NCBI RefSeq assembly: GCF_963678635.1
Contig: NC_087069.1
Coordinates: 12,978,874-13,042,873 of the forward strand
Direction: 5' to 3'
Length of the DNA: 64,000 nucleotides
Source: Symsagittifera roscoffensis
Taxonomy: Eukaryota; Xenacoelomorpha; Acoela; Convolutidae
Every line of letters begins with the position of its first letter. Positions within the stretch are counted from its first letter, which is position 1. Made by a program: the position numbers and the translations under genes. The notes under the pieces are model-generated. The model was not told the DNA's origin, did no database searches, and saw only the letters and a list, made by a program, of their open reading frames with translations. This document shows positions 41,601 to 50,763 of this stretch, piece after piece.

Positions 41601-44600
41601 TTTGTATCAATATCAGTACAAATTGAAATTTAAAAGCTAAACCGATACAACTTTTTTCTTAAAAAAAACCTGTAAAAGGTCAAAAAAATAAATTTAAAAA
41701 AAAGTGTGTTAAAAAAATGTCCGCAACCAGATAAATCATATCAGGATGCAAATCCTAACGTTTTGATGTTTTTAAGCACGTTTAAGTACGTTTTGATGAA
41801 ACCTGTCGACTCAATTCAACAGCTTCATCTAAGATCTAAGACCATGTTGTGCTAAAAAATTTTCTAATATCATACAAGCTTGTTGATCTTTAAAAATGAT
41901 TTGAAATTGAGTTGTTTTTTTTTGTATGAACACTAATTTTAAACTATCAAGTCTGTACTTAACTCGAAAACCATGACTAACTAAGCAACACTTGATATAG
42001 TACCGTAGAGACCTTCATAAAACAGAACAGATTACTTCAGCTTTGCATCGGCTAATTATTGATAAAATTTTCTGCTTATATTTGACCCAATGTTTCAAGT
42101 ATACAACTTTATCACGACACCGAAAAATACCAAATAAAAAAATCCAAAAAAATGGAATGGTTTTACTATACTTATCATTGATACTCAACAAAAAAATAGT
42201 GTTTTCTATCACTGTATTAGTGTGCTATCAAGTCACTTTGAAAGTTGTAGCTTCAATAAATTCAAGCATTGAAAATTACAATTGCCAAACAGCTCCTTAA
42301 AACGAATGCAGCATCCAATGATTAGTCTAGCAGTGAAGATAGCCAACGGAACTAATTTTTATACCTAATAAAAATAATTTTTTGAGATATCAATTTTTGT
42401 GAATTAGAAAAGCATACGTTTCAAAGTCTGTTTGAGAAAAATAAACGTTTTAAAGAACTTTAATATAAAAGTTTTATCCAAGACTGCCAATAAAATTGCT
42501 AAAGACTCCTATGATCAAAGTTTTGACATCTGATGTTAATTTTGTGTAGATAATTACCAAAGCATATCAAAAAGTCGATTATGAGAGCCGTCAAAAGCTC
42601 CAATGATTAGTCGCAACACGTTGGCGCGACTGCGGCGGTCACTATTATTGGCTCAATTGTCTTTGGCTGAATTGTCTGCATACTTTTGGCTGAATTGTCT
42701 GAATTTCAAATCAGCTGAATTGTCTTTGGCCGAATTGTCTGGACGCGAGCAAACTATATAGACTGCAAACACTCATAAAGCGAACAGTACTCTATAGACT
42801 TTAAAAATAATTGATGTTTTCAGGGCTTTTCCCTGATATGAGCAATTTATCAGATATTTGGTATCAAACTAATCAGTCCAGTGTCCTAATAGGTTGTCTA
42901 GGCCTTTGAAAAAAATAAACAAGGTTAAGTAACGAGATTTTGTTTGCATATCAGTTTAAAAAAGAACATTTTTTCAGAGCTGGGAAAAATATCTCAAAAT
43001 GTTGATCCGCTACTTTGATTTTAGGCCATTGACCTAATTCTGTTGTTTTAAACCTTATTCATTGAGGATATAAATGAGAATCAAACTTCTCGAATCAGCA
43101 AAATTTCGGATACCTACAAAGCTGTTTTAGATAGCTTTGGATGAGACTTCCAATTTTTTTTCAAACAAAAACCTATCACAGACAACTGTTAAATTGGTCA
43201 TTGATACCTCTCTCAAGATATAAAACAGAGCCTCAAAAATTTTGAACAAGAACAGGTTTGCCTTAATGTAAGAAACTGAACAAAATCAATTTGATTGCTC
43301 TAACCGCCTCTGGTTTATTACTTCTGTTATAACGAAAAAATAACTTCAAGGATTTTTAAATTCAAGCTAAAACCTCGAGCATTAGTTAGTTTTGTATCAA
43401 TATCAGTACAAATTGAAATTTAAAAGCTAAACCGATACAACTTTTTTCTTAAAAAAACCTGTAAAAGGTCAAAAAAATAAATTTAAAAAAAAGTGTGTTA
43501 AAAAAATGTCCGCAACCAGATAAATCATATCAGGATGCAAATCCTAACGTTTTGATGTTTTTAAGCACGTTTAAGTACGTTTTGATGAAACCTGTCGACT
43601 CAATTCAACAGCTTCATCTAAGATCTAAGACCATGTTGTGCTAAAAAATTTTCTAATATCATACAAGCTTGTTGATCTTTAAAAATGATTTGAAATTGAG
43701 TTGTTTTTTTTTGTATGAACACTAATTTTAAACTATCAAGTCTGTACTTAACTCGAAAACCATGACTAACTAAGCAACACTTGATATAGTACCGTAGAGA
43801 CCTTCATAAAACAGAACAGATTACTTCAGCTTTGCATCGGCTAATTATTGATAAAATTTTCTGCTTATATTTGACCCAATGTTTCAAGTATACAACTTTA
43901 TCACGACACCGAAAAATACCAAATAAAAAAATCCAAAAAAATGGAATGGTTTTACTATACTTATCATTGATACTCAACAAAAAAATAGTGTTTTCTATCA
44001 CTGTATTAGTGTGCTATCAAGTCACTTTGAAAGTTGTAGCTTCAATAAATTCAAGCATTGAAAATTACAATTGCCAAACAGCTCCTTAAAACGAATGCAG
44101 CATCCAATGATTAGTCTAGCAGTGAAGATAGCCAACGGAACTAATTTTTATACCTAATAAAAATAATTTTTTGAGATATCAATTTTTGTGAATTAGAAAA
44201 GCATACGTTTCAAAGTCTGTTTGAGAAAAATAAACGTTTTAAAGAACTTTAATATAAAAGTTTTATCCAAGACTGCCAATAAAATTGCTAAAGACTCCTA
44301 TGATCAAAGTTTTGACATCTGATGTTAATTTTGTGTAGATAATTACCAAAGCATATCAAAAAGTCGATTATGAGAGCCGTCAAAAGCTTAATTTGATAAA
44401 AACAAAAAGATTTTTAGAAAAATTTTTGAGTGTTCCTAACTAACTAAAAAAGAATACAAAGAATACTAAGCTATTCTACATCAAATTTTTTGAAATTTGA
44501 TTTATAATACGTTGAACAAAAGAGAAACCATCGGCTATAATCACAGCTAAAAATTATTTGTTTCTTCTTGTGCATATGTTATCAAGAACTGTGAGATTAT

Positions 44601-45735
44601 TAATAAATATCAAATACTCAAAATTATTAAAAATATAACTGACTAAGTGACTTGAATTCTCAGTGTTACACTTAATGTATTCGCAAAGAGACTTTAAAAA
44701 TGTTCTCTGGAATGTTTATCAATTAGGCGAAAAAAAACCTAGAGTTTTGTATCAATATTCAGTGTGAAAGTCAGACATTACCCGAAATCTGTAGTGGCAT
44801 CCTTCTGTTTGATTGCTCCGATATCATCAAAGGAAAATGTGCCTTGCGGTGTTTCTATTTTATTAAGCTAATTTCAATAAGCTTCATACCTTAATTCAGC
44901 TACCTTACAAATTTCTTACGTTTCTAACTCCCTGAGTCGAAAACGATCGGTTCAAAATTAAAAAAAAAAATTTAAGGACTAATGCATATCAAGTTTTCTT
45001 TTACTGGTTTTCACAATAGATAAAATTTTTATGAAAGTGAGGCTGACTTCTGTAAAAGAAAACACGATGAGATTTCTTTTTGAATTTTTTTTTGGAAAAA
45101 AAAGAAACGATTATGTTTGCGAAAGTTTTTATTTTGCGCAAATTACAGTTTTTGGATTAATTTGTTCACCTTTATGACATATGCTGACTTTCTAATTAAT
45201 AGAACATTTTCTGCAAAATATTTTACATGAGTTAGGTTGCTGGAATAAACTCAATCTATAAATTTAATCATCCTGATTTTCAAATTTAGTATAAGCGGTT
45301 CTAGAAATTTTCGCAACCTCTCCGCTTTGCAAAAAGATGTGCGAGCCTTCAAGAATGCGTGTTATTATTTTTTGTATACTAATTATGTTGACCAGATTCA
45401 TTTTGTGCTTCAGCATCGTGAATCTTTTTGCTAGTGATGAATAAAATAAAAATAAATTGGAAATCGTCTCCCCATCTGTTTTAAGAAAGCTCTAGACGCT
45501 ATTCCCCCACCCTCTTCACGGAACTATAAGCAATCATATTTGTCAAAGATGTCGTAAAGTAGTACCAAAGGGGGAACCTCTGGGTTGTCTGGGGATCCAA
45601 TTTCTGAAGGCCCCCGGGGAGGGGGGCGTCTTTCCCAAATGCACTATTGATTTTTGGTATTCCAACACTCTCGTGACTCACCTCTGTCCGAGTTCTTGTC
45701 GTATTCCCACCAGTCGGCCCAGGTAGTCGGCACAT
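8440..45735 (-). CDS. CA10-like: Carbonic anhydrase-related protein (CA10/CA11 type), whole visible gene
   Basis: Seven exons on the minus strand join in phase with GT-AG borders to about 372 residues plus a TAA stop. Order: 45682-45735, 35771-35916, 17339-17530, 16442-16537, 15768-15992, 13682-13913, 8440-8615. Family landmarks are all present in order: [75 protein letters not shown] and NTRPLQ. The zinc-ligand positions of active alpha-carbonic anhydrases (94, 96, 119) read Lys107, Arg109 and Gln132 here (numbered from the first visible codon), so hydration of CO2 is not expected. Cys32 and Cys218 match the disulfide pair of extracellular members, and an N-E-T glycosylation site lies at 166, fitting a secreted protein. 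Known family role in vertebrates: CA10 and CA11 are secreted ligands of neurexins. The exon(s) with the start codon and signal peptide were not found; one base of the first split codon comes from there. Family assignment is firm; one-to-one orthology with CA10 is inferred. Confidence 0.9.
8616..13681 (-). other. CARP last intron (about 5.1 kb)
   Basis: The intron is AT-rich and contains no other exon I can support. It holds one partial copy of the GCCCCGCATT element (12246-12740). Confidence 0.7.
12246..12740 (+). mobile_element. GCCCCGCATT-family element, partial copy
   Basis: The left end GTCCCGCACTAGAGTTTCAT matches the inverted end of the complete element at 36020-37259. Palindromic ATTATAATAGATTATAACCC follows, then a G-run block with TAAACTGGGG. 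The right boundary is unclear. Confidence 0.6.
13682..13913 (-). CDS. CA10-like: CARP exon: CA C-terminus (NTRPLQ) and Gly/Arg-rich extension
   Basis: Seventy-seven codons plus one base. The acceptor is TTTTTTTCAG and the donor GTAAGT. It opens [10 protein letters not shown], equivalent to the helix after the penultimate strand, and contains [11 protein letters not shown], the family's N-x-R-P-x-Q C-terminal motif. After that it diverges: a Gly/Arg-rich segment, then [15 protein letters not shown]. If the donor is not used, translation stops two codons later (TAAGTAG), giving an alternative short C-terminus. The exon is locally GC-rich against an AT-rich intron background. Phase 1 at the end matches the terminal exon. 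Confidence 0.88.
13914..15767 (-). other. CARP intron (1.85 kb) with TCGACC minisatellite
   Basis: Between about 15060 and 15600 there are decayed units of ATGTTTCGACC / GTGCTCGACC, the same theme as 1-700. No other exon seen. Confidence 0.65.
15768..15992 (-). CDS. CA10-like: CARP exon: [20 protein letters not shown] and TWILYNRPI
   Basis: Seventy-five codons, phase 0 at both ends, [10 protein letters not shown] to INIPRWQ. The acceptor is TTTTTTGCAG and the donor GTATGT. It holds the C-terminal CA signature: [20 protein letters not shown], with the Thr of position 199 kept and position 200 changed to Ala, and TWILYNRPI. Cys218 is the second disulfide cysteine. The only N-x-S/T glycosylation site I see in a plausible surface loop (NET, residues 166-168) is here. 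Confidence 0.96.
15993..16441 (-). other. CARP intron (449 bp)
   Basis: Intron between two in-phase exons; nothing else recognised. Confidence 0.85.
16442..16537 (-). CDS. CA10-like: CARP exon: third zinc-ligand position is Gln
   Basis: Exactly 32 codons, beginning [11 protein letters not shown] and ending AAVTVFIQ. The acceptor is TGTATTTCAG and the donor GTACAA. The match to E-L-H-L-V-H-W-N of active enzymes is E|LQLFFYN, with the intron between Glu130 and Leu131; the third ligand (119) is therefore Gln132. Gln at this place is also known in vertebrate CA10. Its open frame runs out of the exon on both sides for only a short distance, so it is easily missed without the neighbouring exons. 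Confidence 0.93.
16538..17338 (-). other. CARP intron (801 bp)
   Basis: Intron between two in-phase exons. Near 17140 it carries a fragment of the CCCGGGTTGAC family (GCATTTTTTTTGACCCGGG). Confidence 0.8.
17339..17530 (-). CDS. CA10-like: CARP exon: core sheet with first two zinc-ligand positions lost
   Basis: Exactly 64 codons, phase 0 at both ends, from VYGNLENTG to GFYFAAE. The acceptor is ACATTTCAG and the donor [16 protein letters not shown] and GSEHSVDG align without gaps to the alpha-CA core. The stretch equivalent to FHFHWG in active enzymes reads IKLRYG, so the ligands at 94 and 96 are Lys107 and Arg109. The Glu of the GSEH motif (position 106 of CA II) is kept. The 5' end of this exon is duplicated in the neighbouring intron (17615-17850). 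Confidence 0.95.
17511..17850. repeat. 104-bp tandem repeat duplicating the exon's splice acceptor
   Basis: Units start at 17511, 17615, 17720 and 17824 (periods 104, 105 and 104; the last is partial). The first unit includes the acceptor and first 20 bases of the CARP exon ending at 17530. The second keeps a full ACATTTCAG/GTGTACGGT copy but its frame stops after five codons. The third has lost the CAG (now AAG) and the fourth is more decayed. Confidence 0.9.
20325..20387. repeat. Near-perfect foldback of family A core
   Basis: The arms AAACAAAACTGCTCG and CGAGCAGTTTTGTTT, followed inward by ATCAGGGCAAA and TTTGCCCTGAT, give a stem of about 28 bp with two mismatches. The arm is the same ACTGCTCGTATATCAGGGC core that is dispersed singly elsewhere. 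Confidence 0.85.
20600..24330. repeat. Tandem array of four diverged ~0.85-1.0-kb units
   Basis: Two anchors recur in the same order. The first, AAGTAGGCATCA, is at about 21039, 22030, 22940 and 23790. The second, CTCAATTCT...GTCAGCCCGAATGC-like, is at about 21150, 22140, 23040 and 23900. A third, GCGCATTGATTGCCTCAATT, is at 20672 and 22612. Spacings are about 990, 905 and 850. The units are strongly diverged, and short frames inside do not align between units, so they are not genes. The internal AATTTGGCCAAATTTGCCATTTT block links the units to family A. Confidence 0.75.
26271..26629. mobile_element. hAT-like MITE (359 bp)
   Basis: The left end is CAGGGGCTGATCTAGGATTT and the right end reads CAGGGACGGATTGGGG in complement. 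Flanking octamers AATTACAG and AGTTAAAG agree at 6 of 8 positions, as expected of an old 8-bp hAT target duplication. The interior (TTTCTCGAGGGGGG, GGGGATCGAATCCCTGA) matches the copy at 50764-51160. Confidence 0.85.
30070..30535. mobile_element. MITE with inverted GATGTT...CGCCGGTTTG ends
   Basis: The left arm (about 30070-30145) and right arm (about 30440-30535) are inverted copies sharing AGATGTT, CGCCGGTTTG, AAAACAGCGCCA and AACTAGAACCCTT. The right arm has a ~20-base insertion (GGAACGAGCGCGCTATGG region). The open frame 30310-30561 runs over the arm and is not a gene. Confidence 0.75.
32446..32729. repeat. 142-bp direct repeat with interleaved palindromes
   Basis: Two copies (32446-32587 and 32588-32729) differ at only a few positions. 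Each contains TTAAGCG...CGCTTAA (32472-32478 with 32492-32498; second copy +142) and TTATCAGC...GCTGATAA (32485-32492 with 32505-32512; second copy +142). The two hairpins overlap by one base, so their arms interleave. Confidence 0.92.
32790..32970 (-). mobile_element. CGAGGCC MITE, decayed inverted copy
   Basis: Starts CGAGGCCAAACTAAGAATTT and includes GCGAATTCCGCAACAAG, the complement of blocks in the copy at 49284-49452. The far end (TGTGCGCTTATCCAGTTTG) is truncated. Confidence 0.55.
33154..33980. mobile_element. CCCGGGTTGAC-family element, decayed copy
   Basis: Begins GACCCGAACTGACCAAAAAT and ends near GTCTATGTAGGTCAACTATG. It shares the GTAACCGAACACAAGTGACA block with 31580 and 38660. 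No coding frame. Confidence 0.65.
35771..35916 (-). CDS. CA10-like: CARP exon: N-terminal CA domain (GPDHWG, QSPVDI)
   Basis: The exon completes a Gly codon and then encodes 48 residues from PDHWGIVN to LLYVSGTNS. The acceptor is TTTGTTTCAG and the donor GTGAGT; reading through the donor gives an immediate stop. PDHWGIVN and FQSPVDI are the alpha-CA N-terminal signature. Cys32 (RICRDG) is the first cysteine of the extracellular-type disulfide. The exon is followed by an 18.2-kb intron. Confidence 0.93.
36020..37259. mobile_element. Complete 1,240-bp element, 10-bp TIR GCCCCGCATT, 6-bp target duplication
   Basis: The ends GCCCCGCATT and AATGCGGGGC are flanked by GTTACT at 36014-36019 and 37260-37265. 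Inside each end lie ATCGATTATAATGGATT-type palindromic units. The middle (36640-36840) is a C-run minisatellite of about 13-18 bases built on CTGAACCCC, with a 16-C/G run near 36817-36837. A second copy of the TTGCAAAGCGGTTGTACGGC segment shows an internal duplication (about 36280-36400 and 36490-36625). No transposase frame; the Gly-rich frames on the minus strand are the minisatellite. Confidence 0.85.
38030..38214 (+). mobile_element. CGAGGCC MITE (TA target duplication)
   Basis: TA|CGAGGCCAAATTCTGCA at the left and ATAGTTTGACTTCG|TA at the right. The interior TAGGCGCACAA, TGTTCCTGGA and GCGGAATCC blocks match the copy at 49284-49452 in order. Confidence 0.8.
38446..39396. mobile_element. 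CCCGGGTTGAC-family element (about 950 bp)
   Basis: The left end ACCCGGGTTGACCAAAA and the right end TTTTGGTCTACAGAGGTCCA...ACCGGGT are inverted. Both ends continue inward with CTAATCATACA/TGTGTGATTAG. The interior has the GCAACCGAACGCAAGTTACA block. Non-coding; the terminal repeats suggest a non-autonomous DNA transposon. Confidence 0.72.
40821..44388. repeat. Recent 1.78-kb tandem duplication
   Basis: Copy 1 is 40821-42599 (1,779 bases) and copy 2 is 42611-44388 (1,778 bases). The only difference I see is one A in an A-run (8 versus 7, near 41660 and 43450). An 11-base filler, 42600-42610, joins them. Each copy starts with a GC-richer patch containing several TTTGGCTGAATTGTCT-like short units. 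Identical short open frames in both copies reflect the duplication; no gene is supported. Confidence 0.97.
45682..45735 (-). CDS. CA10-like: CARP exon (first visible): WADWWEYD segment
   Basis: This 54-base exon reads [17 protein letters not shown] plus the first base of a glycine codon. Its acceptor is TTTTCAG and its donor is GTGAGT. The W-x-x-W-W-x-Y-D pattern just before GPxxWG is typical of invertebrate CARP X/XI proteins and of the start of their CA domain. It begins with two bases of a split codon (xAT: Asn, Asp, Tyr or His), so at least one exon lies further right; I found no convincing one. The end phase matches the next exon at 35916. The small size alone would not support it, but phase, borders and motif together do. 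Confidence 0.85.
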
Positions 45736-47699
45736 CTGAAAACACAGTAGAGTTTTCGGAAACATTAAGATTTAGATTTAGTTATTCAAGTGAAAAAGTA
45801 TCATTTGGTCATTGTATGATCATGACTTTTTCTCAGGGCTCTTTTCCAGTCCCTTCCTTTTAATTTTTTTTTTCTGAAATTTAATATTTTAAAGTTTATT
45901 TAAAATGAATTCTAATAGTAAGAATTAAATCAAATTTTGTCTGCGTGAACAGGTGAACAAATGTTCACATTTCTTACATGTAAAATGGAGTGAGTGTGAA
46001 CATTTTTTTGAAAGCTTTTTTTAATTTTAACAAGGTAATTCGCAGGCTCGAAACAGGGTTGTAAATTGTACCAAAAAATGTACTTGGCTGACTGTGAGCC
46101 TGAAAACAATTTATTATGACTATTAATTGTGCGTATGGATTATAGTCAAATTTCCTCTTTGTATATCATAAATAATCCTCACAATCTGTCCCTAAGAAGG
46201 TCTTTTTATGGGTTGACTGAAAATAGCTTTGAAAGCCAGAAATCTGTATTTAGGAATAGTAATAGGCATACACTTTTCCTTTTTGCCATATTTCCTACGC
46301 TCGTATTACTCGGAACAAACCCTGTCAGATAAAACTAGAAAGAAAAAATTTTGCCCAGTTTCTGGGAAGTTTTTCAATAGAATCTTCATTTCGCGCCAAT
46401 CAAACTTGATCTAGTTTTTGTCGGAGATTTACTTTGAGAAAAAAAAATTGCATCATTACAACACACATCCACACAAATTTTTTATCGGAACTTAATCAGT
46501 GTATCCCGGGGTTGAATTTAGGTACAGATCATCCGATTAATAATGCTTTCAACACTTTTTGCAGGAAAGCCGAGCAACGTTACGTGGTATATTTGGTACG
46601 TGTAATAATAGGTTTACTAATAGGTAATAAACATTATAGGATTAGTTTGAAGAATGGTATCTGCATATACCTTTTTTTCCAGCGGATTTTTTTCCAGGAA
46701 AATGGTCTAGATTTATCTCTTTATTCTGTTTGAGTTGATTGATTGCAGCATTTCTAAACTCACACCCACCTAACATTCCTAATTTGTGAATCCATTTGTT
46801 TCTTTTTGAAGGATTACATCGTTTTCCAAAACCTACTCCGCTAAATGCGCTTGCGGATTGGCGTCACGTAATGCGACTTGATAGTAAGCGGTACTTTTAC
46901 TAGCTCCAGTGAAAAGTGAAACACTAAATCTATACCGGTATCAACAATTGAAAGGGCGGTATCTCATTGCGTAAAAAATAACTAACTGTGATTGATATTT
47001 TGTAATTGACTTTTATTTCGCGGTGAATCAAATCGAGTTTTTTCAGGCCATCAAAACGACAAGAGTCAATATTCCTCTCGTATTTTTAAATCTACCATCC
47101 CTTGATTCAAAATCACTCAACTTGAACCCAAAATAGTTGAAAGACAGGGCAAGTTCCAGACTAATATAATAACACCGCCCTCAAAATGACATTAAGTTGT
47201 AAAGTGTTCGCAAGTTGGCGCTATCTGCTATGATGGTTGCAGTTACAGGATTTCTCTTTCAATTCCCCCTCTGGAAATGGGTTATTCAATACTAAACCCA
47301 ATTTGTAGGCTTAACCGTTGATATAGAGAGACGGATGATTTTTATTAAGTTGCAGGGGAGCATGTCAAAAAGATCCATATTTTAAATTACGAACTCATTT
47401 ATCCTGTCTAAACAAATCGTAGCAATTGGAAAAGTTCACACAACTATTAAGCTTCTAGTTCGGTTACCGTTCAAAAAACGATTTGAGCAGTCAAAACAGA
47501 GTTTAAAATAGATTTTAAAAAAAGGTTTTTCCATACAGAATTTGCAGGACGAAAAGAGATATTCTCAAACAGCAGCAAGTTTCAAAAACAGAAAATGGTT
47601 AGCAGAGGTGCATAACTTCTTATGGCATATTTTGTTCAGTAGAGATGCAGAAAAGGTTTTTCAAATATGTTGCGCAAAGAAACAATCATGAAAACAACC

Positions 47700-50605
47700 G
47701 GGCATAACCAATTATAGTTGGTCTAATTCAATACTGAAATTGCTAAAAAGAGAATAATGCAATCTTCTCTTGATCATCAGTGTGCTGCTGCAAATCAAAT
47801 TGCTGATGCAAACAGTGACAAAAACAACACTGCATATCAAAGCAAAGTGAATAATTAGAAGTGTCTCTTAGGGAGCTTGGAATTATATTGGAAAAAATAT
47901 AGATAAAATGGAATAAATATAGATAAATGATAGTCAAGTTGCAGGAGTTGTGTCGACTAGGAATGAGTCGAATCATATATCTAATCAAAGCCCCTTTAGT
48001 CTTAAATTGAACGATTTTAAAGAATTATCAAAAAGATTTTCCAATGTCGAAAAAACCGGCTTGAAATTTTTGATTTTTTTGTCTAATTTCGAGCTAATAA
48101 AGCTAGCGAGAATGTTTAATTTTTTTTGTTTTAGTTTGACTCGAGTGAAATTTGTTTTTGGAGGTTTATCAACACAACTTTGAGAAGCGAAAAAGTCAAA
48201 GTTTCTGCAAAAAAAAGCTTAAGAAAAAAGATTATTTTTTAACTTTGTTAATGATTTTTTTCTTTTTCCGGTCTTTTTTATATATGAAGTGTTGTCGAGT
48301 TGCCTGTTTTTCTTTGACTGTCAAATATGCCTACAAAGTTGTAGTTTTTTCTCATTTCTTTTATCACACCACGCACAAAAAAGGACACAAACTTGAAGAA
48401 AAATGTGTGCTCTTGAGACTATGGTCGGAACAATCAGTGCTACTTGCACACTAGCCAGTTCTCTTTGTTTCTTTTTGGAATGATTTTGAGTCAAAACTGT
48501 TTGCCGTTTATGCGTTTTAGGGTCGCGTTTATTATCTTGAGTTGAACAAAGTAGCAAGTTGAAACCCCATAAAATCACAAATAGTAAAACCAGGCACGCA
48601 GAGCTGTATGCAAGTATTTTGTAATTTAATTGATTGTTTATCAATACATTTTTTTGTATAGTCTGAGAGCTAATGATGTCCTGAGAAGAAACTTTCGTTC
48701 CGACCAACGAAAATGGAGATGAACTTTGTATTCGGGTGTGTTTTAGATTTTTTTTCTTCTTTTTGTTTTCCATGCAAAATCAGCTACCACAATGAATCAT
48801 GATACTGGGTATTGGTTGATATATCATATTAAAGCCCTATCAGTCGTGATTCGAACGACATCAAAAAATTTCAAGAAGTTTTCCAGTGTCGAGAAAAGCC
48901 GATTAGAGTTTTTTTGTCTAATTTAGAGCGAATCATCAGGCTTACATTAGCTTATTTATATTTAATTTAAGCCTTGAAAATTTTGATTTTTTTTTGTTTT
49001 TCTAGTTATTTGTTTTGTGGTTGAAAATTTTTTTTACAATCTGCATACTTTACAATGACTGACGAAAATGCTTAAACTCTACTTTTTTCGCTCAGATTTT
49101 TTTTATCACTCCAAGCTGAAAAAAACTACACTAATCAGAAAAAGAATTTTTTTGTGTTTTTTAAGAACGGTCGGAACATTGTGTGCTATTTGCACAGCAA
49201 CCGGCTCTCCTTGTTTCAATTGTAATCACATTCGTATAAAAAAAATTAATCGTTTTTTTGCCCGAAAATTAAACGTATCACTACGAGGCCAAACTGTGCA
49301 CTGAATAGGCGCACAACTTTGTATCTGTATGTTCCTGGATTCCTCAATATGCTAAAACTTTGTCAAAACGATCAAAAAAATGTATAAGAACAACGGAAAC
49401 GTCCTTGTTGCGGAATCCACTTACAATTCACAAAATGCACAGTTTGGCCTCGTAATGATTTTGGTGGATAGGCAAAACAATAATTTTAGTTAGTAGATAC
49501 AAAAAATATTGAGCTATTAAATTACTGAAGAGCTCAAAACTTTCGCACTCCACTGGTGTAAGCAAACGAAATGTTTTATAGTTTTACCAAAGTTTTCAAC
49601 GAAAAAGTATCTGGACGGCCAAAAAATAATCAAATCTACTTCTTTGAAGATGCCTGAAAACAAATGATCAAAAACCAAAAAAAAACAGATTTTGTTTGTC
49701 GCCATCAAGATTTTTTAGTGGAAAGTTTTTGGCGAAAAAAAACTTGTTTGTTTACTGCAGTGGAGTAATGCTTTGTTGCCAATTTGTTTTATTAGAAACT
49801 TTTTGCATTTTTTGAAAAAAATTTAAGCTCTCAGTTAGTAATTAGTGAACAGTTTGTATCTCAATACTTGTTTCTATCTATACATTAAACAAACTACATT
49901 ACCTTTATACCAAAGTTTTCGTTTTCAAATTTAAAAAAAAAAACCTTCATATCTATTTGGTACAAATGTGGTCATAACCGTGAATTAACTTTTCACTTGA
50001 CCTCAGAGCATCAATATCTTTCAGACTATACAAAAAAAAAATTGAAACTTGTCTGGAGAAATGAAGACGGTATTTCCTCTTTTTCTACAAAACTGAGAAG
50101 GAAAATCCGGATCTGAAATGACAAGCTTCCAAAATTGACACCTCACTGAAGAGATCAAGTTTTTAGACGGCATATCTCACTGTCTCAACTGAGTATCAAA
50201 AATAACATGAACGAAAGAAGTTGAACACGATATTAGGGCACAAAAAGTGAACAAACTGCATTTTTCTGCAGATGACGAAGTTAATTCGAACTTTAAAAAA
50301 AACATACAATTTGAGACATATGGCTCAAAATAAATAACTTTTCTCTAAACTTAGATTTTTAGATACATCTTATTTTCACGCCCCTTTGCTTATTAGCTCC
50401 CATATCATTTATCACTTAGAAAACTAGATTCTTTTTTAATAAAAAAAATCAAAAGCTAGACGTTTAGTTTCGCAGGGCAGCAGACTGATTTGCAGCAGCA
50501 GACTGATTTGCAGCAGCAGATTGATGATCAAGAGAAGATTGTACTATTTTCTTTTTTTATCAATTTCAGTATTGAATTAGATCAACTATAATTGGTAATT
50601 TAACC
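47700..50605. mobile_element. Possible 2.9-kb element with ~95-bp terminal inverted repeats
   Basis: The left arm (about 47705-47800) and right arm (about 50515-50600) are inverted copies. They share ACCAATTATAGTTG, TCTAATTCAATACTGAAATTG and ATCTTCTCTTGATCATCA. The right arm also carries a short GCAGCAGACTGATTT triplication (50475-50525). The interior has two diverged copies of a block ending CAATGTCGAAAA / CAGTGTCGAGAAAAGCC (about 47960-48080 and 48725-48900), also present at 24960-25150. No transposase is visible. Target duplication not resolved. Confidence 0.6.
49284..49452 (+). mobile_element. CGAGGCC MITE, best-preserved copy (169 bp)
   Basis: The termini CGAGGCCAAACTGTGCA and its exact complement are flanked by TA on both sides (49282-49283 and 49453-49454). 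This suggests a Tc1/mariner-type non-autonomous element. Confidence 0.9.
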
Positions 50606-50763
50606 AACCAAGTTTTTCGTATCTATGATTAAAAGGCGATTTTCACCAGCTAATTTGAATCAAACCGGGAAGTGAAAAAGAGCGTTCTGCTTGAACCGGT
50701 TTTGACCCGTAAGATCAATTCCAGTTAAAGACATAAGGATTCTATACAATTAACATCTTTAAG

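Larger units (their letters stand above)
35917..45681 (-). other. CARP intron (9.8 kb)
   Basis: No other exon supported. It holds the GCCCCGCATT element (36020-37259), a CGAGGCC MITE (38030-38214), a CCCGGGTTGAC element (38446-39396) and the 1.78-kb tandem duplication (40821-44388). 39400-40820 and 44389-45480 show nothing I can name. Confidence 0.65.

Noticed and set aside
42015..44089. Identical protein pairs in two places, considered as a duplicated gene
   Set aside because: The identity comes from the 1.78-kb DNA duplication; the frames are short, AT-driven and overlap on opposite strands.
46945..47185. Possible MITE with GGGCGGT ... ACCGCCC ends
   Set aside because: Only about ten bases match at each end, with no target duplication and no second copy; too weak to list.
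48321..48773. Minus-strand frame with a strong hydrophobic stretch, considered as the missing CARP signal-peptide exon
   Set aside because: No GT donor of the right phase follows the hydrophobic stretch, the upstream part is Lys-rich low complexity, and the frame lies inside a repeat block that recurs elsewhere.
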